Made by a program: the position numbers and the translations under genes | Assembly (NCBI RefSeq): GCF_900091415.1 | Contig: NZ_FMHU01000002.1 | Coordinates: forward strand, 2,976,001-3,040,000 | From: Micromonospora inyonensis | GTDB lineage: Bacteria > Actinomycetota > Actinomycetes > Mycobacteriales > Micromonosporaceae | Direction: 5' to 3' | Length of the DNA stretch: 64,000 bases | Shown here: piece after piece, positions 50,425 to 62,033 of the stretch | How positions within the stretch are numbered: the first letter of the stretch is position 1 | How the letters are laid out: the number at the start of each line of letters is the position of its first letter | The notes under the pieces: model-generated | Database searches by the model: none | The model's input: only the letters and a program-made list of their open reading frames with translations | What the model was told of the DNA's origin: nothing

Positions 50425-50710
50425 TGGAGACCAGGCGGTGGTGGCCCGCGCCGCGGACTTCCTGCGGGACCTCGCCGCCGGATGGGACGGGCGACGGGTG
50501 CTGATCGTCGCCCACTCCGCGAGCCGGCGGGCGTCGGACCACCTGCTGCACGGCCGGGCCTTGGCCGAGCTGGTCGACGCGCCCTTCGACTGGCGGCCGG
50601 GGTGGTCGTACCGGTTGCCCGACGGGTGGGACGGCACCCGGCCTGGCCACTGCGCCCAGGTGCCCGGCCCGACCGGGCGGTTGGGGCCCGCAGCAGCCGG
50701 CCGGCGGTAA
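50425..50710 (+). pseudogene. Histidine phosphatase, C-terminal fragment
   Basis: The frame reads AVVARAADFLRDLAAGWDGRRVLIVAHSASRRASDHLLHGRALAELVDAPFDWRPGWSYRLP. It matches the second half of the histidine phosphatase superfamily, with the H of VAHSAS as the second catalytic His. The N-terminal RHG nucleophile half is absent upstream, where the deaminase gene lies instead, so the gene is truncated. TAA at 50708-50710. Confidence 0.7.
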
Positions 50711-50754
50711 CCCGGAAGCGGTCGGGCGGCAAGCTGCCTATCCTTGGCGACGAC

Positions 50755-53700
50755 ATGCAGAATCCTCCCGCCTCCGCCGCGCCCGACAGTGTCCGCGAGC
50801 CCGCCGCCGCCCACCGCGAGCTGCACCGCCGGGTCGCCGAGCTGATGTTCCGCGACCAGCGCCGCGTCCAACGCCGGTTGGACGGGGCACGCCGGCTGCG
50901 TGACCCAGCCCGCCGGGACGCCGCGCTGGCCGGGATCACCGCCGACGTGGCCGGTGCCGAGACGCGGCTGGCCGCCCGCCGGGCCGCCGTCCCGAGGATC
51001 ACCTATCCGGTGGGCCTGCCGGTCAGCGAGCGCAAGGACGACATCGCCGCCGCGATCCGCGACCACCAGGTGGTGATCGTGGCCGGCGAGACCGGGTCGG
51101 GCAAGACCACCCAGCTGCCGAAGATCTGCCTGGAGCTGGGGCGGGGCGTGCAGGGGCTGATCGGGCACACCCAGCCCCGGCGGCTGGCCGCCCGTACGGT
51201 CGCCGACCGCATCGCCGAGGAGCTGGGCACCGAGCTGGGCGACGTGGTCGGCTACAAGGTGCGCTTCACCGACCAGGTCAGCGACCGTTCCCTGGTCAAG
51301 TTGATGACCGACGGCATCCTGCTCGCCGAACTCCAGAACGACCGGATGCTGCGCCAGTACGACACGTTGATCATCGACGAGGCGCACGAGCGCAGCCTGA
51401 ACATCGACTTCATCCTCGGGTACCTGCGGCAGCTCCTCCCCCGCCGGCCCGACCTGAAGGTGATCATCACCTCGGCGACCATCGAGACCGACCGGTTCGC
51501 CCGGCACTTCGCCGCGCCGCCGGCCGAGGGCGAGACCGAGGGGAAACCCGCGCCGGTGGTGGAGGTCTCCGGGCGGACGTACCCGGTGGAGGTGCGCTAC
51601 CGGCCGCTGGTCGAGGTCACCGAGGCCGAGGAGGACGAGGGCGACGAGGAGAACGTCCGCGACCAGATCCAGGCGATCGGCGACGCGGTCGAGGAACTGG
51701 CCGCCGAGGGGCCGGGCGACATCCTGGTCTTCCTCAGCGGCGAGCGGGAGATCCGGGACACCGCCGAGGCGCTGGGCAAACTGGTGGAGAGGAAACGGTC
51801 GCTGCTCGGCACCGAGATCCTGCCGCTGTACGCCCGGCTCTCCTCCGCCGAGCAGCACCGGGTCTTCGCCCCGCACACCGGACGTCGGGTGGTGCTCGCC
51901 ACCAACGTCGCGGAGACCTCGCTGACCGTTCCCGGCATCAAGTACGTGGTGGACCCGGGCACCGCGCGGATCTCCCGCTACTCCAGCCGGCTCAAGGTGC
52001 AACGGCTGCCGATCGAGCCGGTCTCCCAGGCGTCGGCCAACCAGCGCAAGGGGCGGTGCGGGCGGACCTCCGACGGCATCTGCATCCGCCTCTACGACGA
52101 GCAGGACTTCCTCTCCCGTCCGGAGTTCACCGACCCGGAGATCCTCCGCACCAACCTGGCCTCGGTCATCCTCCAGATGACCGCGATCGGGCTCGGGGAC
52201 ATCGCCGCGTTCCCGTTCATCGACCCGCCGGACCGGCGCAACGTCACCGACGGCGTGAACCTGCTGCACGAGCTGGGCGCGCTCGACCTGACCCAGACCG
52301 ACCCGGCGAAGCGGCTCACCCCGCTCGGGCGGCGGTTGGCCCAGCTCCCGGTGGACCCCCGGCTGGCCCGGATGGTGGTGGAGGGCGAACGCAACGGCTG
52401 CGCCACCGAGGTCGTCGTGATCGCCGCTGCGCTCTCCATCCAGGACCCGCGCGAACGGCCGGCGGAGAAGCAGGCCCAGGCCGACCAGGCGCACGCCCGC
52501 TTCACCGACAAGGAGTCCGACTTCGTCACCTTCCTGAATCTCTGGCGCTACCTGCGGGAGCAGCAGCGGGCGCTCTCCTCCAGCGCGTTCCGCCGGATGT
52601 GCAAGGCGGAGTACCTCAACTACCTGCGGGTACGCGAGTGGCAGGACATCGTCAGCCAGCTGCGCCAGGTGTTGCGTACCCCGGAACCGGGTGCGGGCGG
52701 ACGCGGCCGGCGCGGGCCGGCGGCGGACGCGGCGGACGGCGGCCGGCGCGAGGCGGCGGAGACCGGCGGCGGACGGCGGGACCGGGGCGCGGACCTGCCG
52801 GAGGAGATCGACACCCCGAAGGTGCACCAGTCCCTGCTGGTCGGGCTGCTCTCCCACATCGGGCTGAAGGACTCGCAGAAGCACGAGTACCTCGGCGCGC
52901 GGGGCGCGAAGTTCGCCCTCTTCCCCGGATCGGCGCTGTTCCGTAAGCCGCCGCGCTGGGTGATGGCCGCCGAGTTGGTGGAGACCTCCCGGCTCTGGGG
53001 CCGGGTCGCCGGCCGGGTCGAGCCGGAGTGGGTCGAGCCCCTCGCCCAGCACCTGGTCAAGCGCAGCTACAGCGAGCCGCACTGGGAGAAGAAGCAGGCG
53101 GCGGTGCTCGCCTACGAAAAGGTGACCCTGTACGGCATCCCCCTGGTCACCGGCCGGAAGGTCAACTTCGGCCGGATCGATCCGGCGCTGAGCCGGGAGC
53201 TGTTCATCCGGCACGCGCTGGTCGAGGGCGACTGGTCCACCCACCACCGGTTCTACGCGGAGAACCAGCGGCTGCTCACCGACATCGAGGAGCTGGAGCA
53301 CCGGGCCCGGCGCCGGGACATCCTGGTCGACGACGAGACCATCTTCGCCTTCTACGACCAGCGGATCCCCGCCGACGTGGTCTCCGGGCGGCACTTCGAC
53401 GCGTGGTGGAAGAAGGTTCGACGGGAGCAGCCCGACCTGCTCACCTTCACCCGCGAGCTGCTGGTCAACGCCGGCCGGGGCGGGGTGGACGAGGCGGACT
53501 ACCCCGACGAGTGGCACTCCGACGGGGTCACGCTGCCGCTGACCTACCGGTTCGAGCCGGGCACCCCGACCGACGGGGTGACCGTGGACATCCCGCTGCC
53601 GCTGCTCAACCAGGTGCCAGCGGAGACCTTCGACTGGCAGGTGCCGGGGCTGCGCGAGGAACTGGTGGTCGCGCTGATCCGCTCGCTGCCCAAGGTGATC

Positions 53701-54861
53701 CGGCGCAACTTCGTACCGGTGCCGGACTTCGCGCGCGCCGCCCTGGCGGCGATCACCCCGGGCGAGGAGCCGTTGCTGGACGCGCTGACCCGGGTGCTGC
53801 GCCGGATGACCGGGGTGACCGTGCCCCGCGACGCGTGGGACCTGGACAAGCTGCCGGCGCACCTGCGGGTCACCTTCCGGGTGCTCGACGAGGAGAACAA
53901 ACCGGTCGCCGAGGGCAAGGACCTGCCGGCCCTGCAACGCCAGCTCAAGGCCGAGGTACGCCAGGTGGTCGCCGCCGCCGCGCCGGACGTGGCCCGTTCC
54001 GGGCTGCGCGAGTGGAGCATCGGGACGCTGCCACGCACCATCGAGCAGGTCCGGGCCGGGTACCGGGTCACCGCGTACCCGGCACTGGTCGACGAGGGCG
54101 AGACGGTCGGGGTGCGGGTCTTCGACTCCGAGGCCGAGCAGGTGGCGGCGATGTGGGCCGGGACCCGGCGGCTGCTGCGGCTGACCGTGGCCAACCCGGC
54201 GAAGTTCCTCCAGGGACGGCTGACCAACGAGGCGAAGCTGGCGCTGAGCCGCAACCCGCACGGCGGTGTGCAGGCGCTCATCGCCGACGCGACCGGGGCG
54301 GCGATCGACCGGCTGGTCGCCGACGCGGGCGGCCCGGCCTGGGACGCCGACGGCTTCGCCGCGCTGCGCGAGAAGGTCCGCGCCGACCTGGTGGACACCG
54401 TCGTCGAGGTGATGGACCGGGTCCGGAAGGTGCTCGCCGCCGCCCACGCGGTGCAGCAGCGGCTGACCCGCACCACCGACCTGACCCTGGTGGCCGCGCT
54501 GGCCGACATCAAGGCCCAGCTCGCCGGGCTGGTGCACGCCGGGTTCGTCACCGAGGCCGGGTACGCCCGCCTACCGGACCTGCTGCGCTACCTCACCGCG
54601 ATCGAGCGGCGGCTGGACCGGTTGCCCGGCAACCCGCAACGGGACCGCCAGCAGCAGGACCGGATCGCGGTGGTGCAGAAGGAGTACCAGGACATGCTCG
54701 CCGCCCTGCCCCCGACCCGGCGGAACGAGGAGTCGGTCCGGCAGATCCGCTGGATGATCGAGGAGCTGCGGGTGAACGTCTTCGCGCAGGCGCTGGGAAC
54801 CCCGTACCCGGTCTCGGAGCAACGGATCTACCGGGCGATGGACGCGGCCGAGGGACGCTGA
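50755..54861 (+). CDS. hrpA: ATP-dependent RNA helicase HrpA
   Basis: 1368 residues, a normal length for HrpA. Motifs: VIVAGETGSGKTTQLPKICLE (Walker A, about residue 112), LIIDEAHERSLNIDF (DEAH), IITSATIET, GDILVFLSGEREI, ATNVAETSLTVPGI and QRKGRCGRTSDG (motif VI). The winged-helix and ratchet domains follow, then the HrpA C-terminal DUF3418 region (GVTVDIPLPLLNQV...WQVPGLREELV...). An Arg/Gly-rich insertion (GAGGRGRRGPAADAADGGRR and on, about residues 645-680) lies between the ratchet region and the C-terminus. In E. coli HrpA rescues stalled ribosomes. ATG at 50755 has a weak ribosome site. Confidence 0.94.
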   Translation: MQNPPASAAPDSVREPAAAHRELHRRVAELMFRDQRRVQRRLDGARRLRDPARRDAALAGITADVAGAETRLAARRAAVPRITYPVGLPVSERKDDIAAAIRDHQVVIVAGETGSGKTTQLPKICLELGRGVQGLIGHTQPRRLAARTVADRIAEELGTELGDVVGYKVRFTDQVSDRSLVKLMTDGILLAELQNDRMLRQYDTLIIDEAHERSLNIDFILGYLRQLLPRRPDLKVIITSATIETDRFARHFAAPPAEGETEGKPAPVVEVSGRTYPVEVRYRPLVEVTEAEEDEGDEENVRDQIQAIGDAVEELAAEGPGDILVFLSGEREIRDTAEALGKLVERKRSLLGTEILPLYARLSSAEQHRVFAPHTGRRVVLATNVAETSLTVPGIKYVVDPGTARISRYSSRLKVQRLPIEPVSQASANQRKGRCGRTSDGICIRLYDEQDFLSRPEFTDPEILRTNLASVILQMTAIGLGDIAAFPFIDPPDRRNVTDGVNLLHELGALDLTQTDPAKRLTPLGRRLAQLPVDPRLARMVVEGERNGCATEVVVIAAALSIQDPRERPAEKQAQADQAHARFTDKESDFVTFLNLWRYLREQQRALSSSAFRRMCKAEYLNYLRVREWQDIVSQLRQVLRTPEPGAGGRGRRGPAADAADGGRREAAETGGGRRDRGADLPEEIDTPKVHQSLLVGLLSHIGLKDSQKHEYLGARGAKFALFPGSALFRKPPRWVMAAELVETSRLWGRVAGRVEPEWVEPLAQHLVKRSYSEPHWEKKQAAVLAYEKVTLYGIPLVTGRKVNFGRIDPALSRELFIRHALVEGDWSTHHRFYAENQRLLTDIEELEHRARRRDILVDDETIFAFYDQRIPADVVSGRHFDAWWKKVRREQPDLLTFTRELLVNAGRGGVDEADYPDEWHSDGVTLPLTYRFEPGTPTDGVTVDIPLPLLNQVPAETFDWQVPGLREELVVALIRSLPKVIRRNFVPVPDFARAALAAITPGEEPLLDALTRVLRRMTGVTVPRDAWDLDKLPAHLRVTFRVLDEENKPVAEGKDLPALQRQLKAEVRQVVAAAAPDVARSGLREWSIGTLPRTIEQVRAGYRVTAYPALVDEGETVGVRVFDSEAEQVAAMWAGTRRLLRLTVANPAKFLQGRLTNEAKLALSRNPHGGVQALIADATGAAIDRLVADAGGPAWDADGFAALREKVRADLVDTVVEVMDRVRKVLAAAHAVQQRLTRTTDLTLVAALADIKAQLAGLVHAGFVTEAGYARLPDLLRYLTAIERRLDRLPGNPQRDRQQQDRIAVVQKEYQDMLAALPPTRRNEESVRQIRWMIEELRVNVFAQALGTPYPVSEQRIYRAMDAAEGR

Positions 54862-54868
54862 GGCGGCC

Positions 54869-55801
54869 CTACAGCGGTTCGACACCGGGCGGCAGGTTCC
54901 CCTGGGCGGTGGCGGCCCGGATGTGGTCGAGCAGGATCCGGCGCAGCTCCCGGCCGGCGTGGGTGGGCACCGCGTCCCGCCGGCGGGCCACCACGATGGT
55001 CCGGCGCACGCCGGGCGGGGCGAGCGGGGTGACCCGGATGCGGGGCCGGCGGGCGACCACGATGCCCGGCACCAGGGCCACCCCGAGGCCGGCCTCGACG
55101 AAGCTGAGCACCGCGTCCATCTCGCCCCCCTCCACGGCGAAGGAGGGCTCGAAGCCGGCGGTCCGGCAGGCGTCCAGGGTGGCGTCGCGGATGTCGTAGC
55201 CCTGCCGGAACATGACCAGCGGCTGGTCGCGCAGGTCGGCGATGCGCAACTCGCCGCCGGTGGCGGCCGGGAGCGGTTCCAGCGAGGCGACCACCAGGCT
55301 CTCCCGCAGGATCGGCTCGGCGCGCAGCCCGGGCTCGTGGCCCTGGCCCGGCATGATGATCAGCGCCAGGTCGAGGTCGCCGCGGAGCAGGTCCCGGACC
55401 AGATCCTGTGAGCCGCCCTCCTCCACCCGCAGGTCGACGGTGGGATGCGCGTCGCGGAACCGACGCAGCACCGGCGGGGCGAGCGAGGTGACCAGGCTGG
55501 GCGTGGCCCCGAGACGGACCCGGCCCCGGCGCAGGCCGACCAGCTCCTGCACCTCACGCTGCGCGGTCTCCACGTCGGCGAGGATCCGCTTGGCGGACGG
55601 GAGCAGCACCTCCCCGGCGGCGGTGAGGGCGATGTTGCCCCGGATCCGCTCGAAGAGGCGGGTTCCGAGCGATGTCTCCAGGGCGTGAATTTGCTTACTC
55701 AACGATGGCTGGGTGATCCCGACGAGGTCGGCAGCTTGGGTGAAATGTCGTAGTTCAGCCACTGCCACGAAGTACCGGAGCTGATGGAACTGCATCTGCA
55801 T
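54869..55801 (-). CDS. LysR-family regulator divergent from sdhCAB
   Basis: 310 residues: N-terminal winged helix (MQFHQLRYFVAVAELRHFTQAADLVGITQPSLSKQIHALETSLGTRLFER) and a LysR substrate-binding domain (VRLGATPSLVTSLAPPVLRRFRDAHPTVDLRVEEGGS...). It starts 72 bases from sdhC in the opposite direction. A LysR regulator beside this type of succinate dehydrogenase operon is common in actinobacteria, so control of sdhCAB in response to a TCA-cycle metabolite is likely. ATG at 55801 overlaps the putative binding site; ATG at 55795 is the alternative start. Confidence 0.92.
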   Translation of the reverse strand: MQMQFHQLRYFVAVAELRHFTQAADLVGITQPSLSKQIHALETSLGTRLFERIRGNIALTAAGEVLLPSAKRILADVETAQREVQELVGLRRGRVRLGATPSLVTSLAPPVLRRFRDAHPTVDLRVEEGGSQDLVRDLLRGDLDLALIIMPGQGHEPGLRAEPILRESLVVASLEPLPAATGGELRIADLRDQPLVMFRQGYDIRDATLDACRTAGFEPSFAVEGGEMDAVLSFVEAGLGVALVPGIVVARRPRIRVTPLAPPGVRRTIVVARRRDAVPTHAGRELRRILLDHIRAATAQGNLPPGVEPL

Positions 55802-55814
55802 AGCCTAAAGCTAT
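55800..55814. promoter_or_regulatory. LysR-type T-N11-A palindrome between lysR and sdhC
   Basis: ATAGCCTAAAGCTAT is a 15-bp palindrome containing T-N11-A (T55801 to A55813), the general LysR recognition form. It sits in the only gap between the divergent genes, overlapping the lysR start. Confidence 0.6.
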
Positions 55815-55873
55815 ACAGGGTGCGGGTTCGATGCATTGGACGACTGATCGCAGTTCCTCCTAGCGTCGATCGG

Positions 55874-56563
55874 GTGGTAGTCACGTCAACCCGGTCACCC
55901 GTCCGCTCCAACGTCGGCCTGAAGGCCGTCATGGCGGTGACGGGCATCGTCCTGGTGCTGTTCCTGGTCGCGCACATGCTCGGCAACCTGAAGGTCTTCG
56001 CCGGGCAGACCTCGTTCGACCACTACGCCCACTGGCTCCGCGAGATCGGCACGCCGGTCCTGCCCGGCGTCTGGTTCCTCTGGATCCTGCGCGTCGGTCT
56101 GCTCGTGGCGGTGCTGGCGCACATCGCGGCAGCCACCACGCTCGCCCGCCGCGCCCGCGCCGCCCGCCCGGTCCGCTACGCCCACCGCAAGAAGGTGCGG
56201 GGCAGCTACGCTGCCCGGACGATGCGCTGGGGCGGCGTGATCATCCTGCTCTTCGTGATCTACCACCTGCTCGACCTGACCACCGGGACGCTGAACCCGG
56301 TCGGCGACCCGAGCCGCCCGTACGCCAACGTGGTCGCCGACTTCGCCCCGTCCCGCTGGTACGTCACGCTCTTCTACACCCTGGCGGTCGTCTCCGTCGG
56401 GTTCCACCTGCGGCACGGCCTGTTCAGCGCGCTGCGCAGCCTCGGTCAGCAGACCCCGCACGGCGAGCGTCGGGCCCGGATGGTCGCCCTGCTCTTCTCC
56501 GTCGCCCTCTGCGCCGGCTACCTGGTGGTCCCGTTCGCCGTGCTCACCGGATTGGTGGACTGA
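55874..56563 (+). CDS. sdhC: Succinate dehydrogenase cytochrome b558 subunit
   Basis: 229 residues with five hydrophobic helices: [86 protein letters not shown] and [17 protein letters not shown]. Conserved His residues in helices 1, 2, 3 and 4 (AHML, AHIAA, YHLL, FHLRHG) are the di-heme ligands of the b558 (type B) family. It anchors SdhAB and passes electrons to menaquinone. GTG at 55874 has no clear ribosome site. sdhA follows after 2 bases. Confidence 0.92.
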   Translation: MVVTSTRSPVRSNVGLKAVMAVTGIVLVLFLVAHMLGNLKVFAGQTSFDHYAHWLREIGTPVLPGVWFLWILRVGLLVAVLAHIAAATTLARRARAARPVRYAHRKKVRGSYAARTMRWGGVIILLFVIYHLLDLTTGTLNPVGDPSRPYANVVADFAPSRWYVTLFYTLAVVSVGFHLRHGLFSALRSLGQQTPHGERRARMVALLFSVALCAGYLVVPFAVLTGLVD

Positions 56564-56565
56564 TC

Positions 56566-58499
<1,934 letters not shown>

Positions 58500-58503
<4 letters not shown>

Positions 58504-59261
58504 ACCTGACCCTGCGCATCTGGCGGCAGTCCGGCCCGAGGGACAGGGGTCGGATGGTGACCTACCAGGTCGAGGACGTCTCCCCGGACATGTCGTTCCT
58601 GGAGATGCTCGACGTGCTCAACGAGCGGCTGACCCTCGCCGGTGAGGAGCCGGTCGCCTTCGACCACGACTGCCGCGAGGGCATCTGCGGCATGTGCGGT
58701 CTGATGATCAACGGCGACGCACACGGGCCGCAGCGCGGCACCACCGCCTGCCAGCTGCACATGCGGCAGTTCTCCGACGGGGACACCATCGACATCGAGC
58801 CGTGGCGGGCCCGCGCCTTCCCCGTGGTCAAGGACCTGGTGGTCGACCGGAGCGCCTTCGACACGATCATCGCGGCCGGCGGGTACGTGACCGCGCCGAC
58901 CGGCAGCGCCCCCGAGGCGCACGCCACCCCGGTGCCGAAGGCCGACGCGGACGCCGCGTTCGAGGCGGCGGCCTGCATCGGCTGCGGCGCGTGCGTGGCC
59001 GCCTGCCCGAACGGCTCGGGGATGCTCTTCACCGCCGCCAAGGTCACCCAGCTCTCGCTGCTGCCGCAGGGCCAGCCCGAGCGGTACACCCGGGTGGTCG
59101 GCATGGTCGACGCGCACGACGAGGCCGGCTTCGGCGGCTGCACCAATGCCGGCGAGTGCACGGTGGTCTGCCCGAAGGGCATCCCGCTGAACACCATCGG
59201 CCGGCTCAACCGCGACTACCTGAAGGCGACCGCCAAGCGCGGCGACACCCGGGGCTCCTGA
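58500..59261 (+). CDS. sdhB: Succinate dehydrogenase / fumarate reductase iron-sulfur subunit
   Basis: 253 residues. The [2Fe-2S] ligands are in [12 protein letters not shown] and the later TTACQLH. The second cluster domain has [35 protein letters not shown] with the cysteines for the 4Fe and 3Fe clusters. It carries electrons from SdhA to the SdhC hemes. The GTG at 58500 overlaps the sdhA stop, so the two are translationally coupled. Confidence 0.95.
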
Positions 59262-60091
59262 CCCGAGAGCTCGCCCGGGACGGAGGGCGTGGCACCCTGC
59301 CACGCGCAGCAGGCCCCGGCCGACCGGCAGACCGATGACGACGTCGCGGAGCTGGATGACACGGCCCCGGACCTGGCTGCCCAGACCACCTGGTGCGAGG
59401 GGTCGCTGGTCCCGCTTCCGGTCTCCGGGACGACAGCCGGAGTGGCCGTCCCCGGCACGGTGGTCGCTGACGGTTCCCCCGGCTCCGGAGACGACTCAGG
59501 GTCGTGCGCCTCCCGCCCCCGGGTCGCCCCGCGGGATCGGATGAGCCCCAGCAGGAGAGCGGAGCCTTGGAAATTCCAGGGGCGATCGAGAACTTGTGGT
59601 GAACTCGGGCAACGGTCATGTCGCGGGTTTATGCGGAGTAAACAACGGTAATTTTCACGCAGGGCCGGAAATAGCCACACCAGAATCCCCGGCGGCATCG
59701 CATCCGACCCGGCCCGCCGCCCCCGCAGATCCAATTGGACGTCCCGACCACCCTGGTTGCCGCCGCCCTCGGGCAGCCGGCACCTTGTGCACCTTTGGCC
59801 AGCTTTGCGGTTGATCGACAATGCGTGCGTCCTCCCTTCCGACACCCGTTCCGACCGGGCGCCACGATCGATCAACGGAGCACCCCTCGTTCTAAAATAT
59901 TTAATGGCGAGAATCGATAGGACGCCATTCCTGTGCGTGTTAACGTCTGTCCCGCACCTCTCCCGGAAGGCGGTGACCCGACGCTTCGGGCACACCCGGT
60001 GAGTCGTGCGGCAACCCCTCCACCCGGCGGCGATCCCGGTGACCCCGTTCCGGTTTCCGCGCCGCTTGCGAACGTGTCGGAAGGAAGACAG
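59262..60091. other. 830-bp region without recognisable gene
   Basis: Between sdhB and the secreted-protein gene. The stretch 59270-59540 has a high-GC open frame on the plus strand (from 59289) with no family resemblance and no good start. 59560-59960 is clearly AT-richer, with short AT-rich words near 59890-59905 that may hold the promoter of the downstream gene. I found no riboswitch or RNA gene that I could name. Confidence 0.4.
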
Positions 60092-61807
60092 ATGCGTCGG
60101 CTCCAACCACCAGGTCGACTACTGACCGTCCTCGTCGCCCTGGGTCTCGTGACCACCTCGGCCGTCCCGGCCGCCGCCGAGGTCGACGCCGGGGGCACGC
60201 GGCCCCCGGAGAGCGTACGGCTGCTGGCCAAGGCCACCGCCGACGAGTGCTTCGCCGGGATCGGCGTCGACTACCCGGCCGGACCGCCCTGCGCGGTGGG
60301 CCAGGAGAAGGTCAACCAGTCGTACGTCTGGGGTCTGGCCAAGGCCGGACGCAAGCTCTGGTTCGGCACCGGGGCAAACGTCCTCTGCCTCAAGCCGGAG
60401 GGCTACCAGGCCGGCGATCCGGTCCTGAACGACGACTTCACCTGCGAGTACGCCAGCAGCCAGCCGGCCCGGCAGAACCCCGACCTGCCGCCCAACATCG
60501 GTGACCACCGGCCGCCGGAGGTCTACACCTACGACCTGGCGAACGAACGGCTCAGCGAGCGGACCGCCGACATCACCGGCGCGTCGGCGGCGGACGCGGC
60601 CCTGCTGCGCTCGACGGCTGGGCTGCGCAGCGGCGCCGCCCACCAGGGTGTGGTGATGCTCGGCGGCCCCAGCATCGTCGGAGGCATCAACCTGTTCGCC
60701 TTCGACGCCCTCACCGGCCACTACCTCGGCTCGACCAACCTCTCCGACTACGAGAACATCCGGCACTTCACCGTCGCCGACGGGGCGCTCTACGCGGGTG
60801 TCGGGATGGGCACCAACGGCGGTGACGCCGGTCGGGTCCTGCGCTGGACGGGTGACCGGACCGACCCGTTCGCCTTCGCCGTCGTGGGCGACCTGCCGAC
60901 CCAGGCCGCCGACATCGCTGCGCACAAGGGTCGGCTCTATGTCTCCACCTGGCCGAAGGCGGTCGTGGAAGGTTCCGCCACCGGCCCAGAGGCCACCAAC
61001 AACACCGCCGACCTGGCCAGCATCTGGATGAGCCCGCCGCTGGCCGACGGGGAGCCGGGTCTCACCCCGGCCGACGCCGCCGGCTGGACGCAGGTCTGGT
61101 CGCCGGCCGAATACGAGCCGGACCCGGTGGTCCGGCGGGCGTACGCGCTCGGGGGTCTCGCCTCCTACGGCGGGTACCTCTACTGGGGCAGCATGCACGT
61201 CCCGCTCCAGGCCACCACGCTGCACATCAAGGTCTACCCGCCGAAGAGCCAGGAGCAGCTCCAGGCCACCATCAAGAACACCCAGCGGGCGTTCGTCGTC
61301 CTCCGGGGCAAGGACTTCGGCGGTGCCGACGAGAAGGTGGAGACGCTCTACGGTGAGTCCGAGCTCCCCAAGTTCGACCCGAAGGCGAACAACGGGGTCG
61401 GCGCCTGGTCGACCGTCCCGACCGGCGTGACCCCGGTGCACGGCGCATCCGGTTTCGGTGATCCGTACAACCTGTACGCCTGGAAGATGATGGTGGCCGG
61501 CGGGCGGCTGTACATCGGCACCATGGACTTCGCCTACATCGCCCTGGAGGGCGAGATGCCGGCGGAGCCGGAGCCCGGATACGACGCGCCCACCTTCGGC
61601 TCGGACCTGTGGTCGTTCGACGCGCCGGGTCGGCCGGCCCGCGCGGTCGACAAGACCGGCTTCGGCAACCCGCTCAACCAGGGCGTACGGACCATGGTCG
61701 CGGACGGGTCCACGCTGTACATCGGCATGGCGAACCCGATGAACCTGCGCACCGACCCGAGCACCCACCTGGGCGGTTGGGAACTGCACAAGCTGACCCG
61801 ACGCTGA
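60092..61807 (+). CDS. Secreted protein of unknown function, probable beta-propeller
   Basis: 571 residues. Signal peptide MRRLQPPGRLLTVLVALGLVTTSAVPAAAE. The rest is rich in short strand-turn units, many of them of the form G..LYxG/GGxLYIGT (VADGALYAGVGMG, GRLYVSTWP, GGYLYWGSMH, GGRLYIGTMDF, DGSTLYIGMAN), spaced like blades of a beta-propeller. Four Cys near the N-terminus (ECFAGIGVDY, PPCAVG, VLCL, FTCEY) may form disulfides. GGAAGGAAG precedes the ATG at 60092. I do not recognise the family; sugar binding or surface adhesion are possible but not shown. Confidence 0.8.
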   Translation: MRRLQPPGRLLTVLVALGLVTTSAVPAAAEVDAGGTRPPESVRLLAKATADECFAGIGVDYPAGPPCAVGQEKVNQSYVWGLAKAGRKLWFGTGANVLCLKPEGYQAGDPVLNDDFTCEYASSQPARQNPDLPPNIGDHRPPEVYTYDLANERLSERTADITGASAADAALLRSTAGLRSGAAHQGVVMLGGPSIVGGINLFAFDALTGHYLGSTNLSDYENIRHFTVADGALYAGVGMGTNGGDAGRVLRWTGDRTDPFAFAVVGDLPTQAADIAAHKGRLYVSTWPKAVVEGSATGPEATNNTADLASIWMSPPLADGEPGLTPADAAGWTQVWSPAEYEPDPVVRRAYALGGLASYGGYLYWGSMHVPLQATTLHIKVYPPKSQEQLQATIKNTQRAFVVLRGKDFGGADEKVETLYGESELPKFDPKANNGVGAWSTVPTGVTPVHGASGFGDPYNLYAWKMMVAGGRLYIGTMDFAYIALEGEMPAEPEPGYDAPTFGSDLWSFDAPGRPARAVDKTGFGNPLNQGVRTMVADGSTLYIGMANPMNLRTDPSTHLGGWELHKLTRR

Positions 61808-61818
61808 CCCGACGCCAC

Positions 61819-61862
61819 GCGGCGCCCGACGACCGGTGGGGACACCGGCCGTCGGGCGCCGC
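61819..61862 (+). terminator. Terminator after the secreted-protein gene
   Basis: A 12-bp perfect outer stem (61819-61830 with 61851-61862) plus an inner ACCGGTG/CACCGG stem, beginning 12 bases after the stop. Confidence 0.75.
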
Positions 61863-61900
61863 CCGCGTCCCGTGGATCCGACGGTGGGCGTCGGGCCTGG

Positions 61901-61959
61901 GTGGTTGCAGGGGACCCTTCCTCGACAGAAAGCGGTAGGAAGGGGCCCCTGCAACCACC
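61901..61959 (-). repeat. Hairpin repeat element, copy 6
   Basis: GTGGTTGCAGGGGACCC on the left pairs with GGGGCCCCTGCAACCAC on the right. The loop on the minus strand reads TACCGCTTTCTGTCGAG, matching copies 2 and 5. Confidence 0.85.
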
Positions 61960-61960
61960 A

Positions 61961-62025
61961 CCGGCAGCGCGGGCCGGCAGCGCGGGCCGGCAGCGCGGGC
62001 CGGCAGCGCGGGCCGGCAGCGCGGG
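61961..62025 (+). repeat. 13-bp tandem array beside hairpin copy 6
   Basis: CCGGCAGCGCGGG is repeated five times without mismatch, immediately after the hairpin and ending 9 bases before the stop of the permease gene. Confidence 0.92.
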
Positions 62026-62033
62026 GTACACCG

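Noticed and set aside
59216..60106. Minus-strand open frame of about 296 codons over the 830-bp gap
   Set aside because: Reads as Arg-rich unstructured sequence, covers the end of sdhB and changes composition sharply along its length; no start signal or family resemblance.
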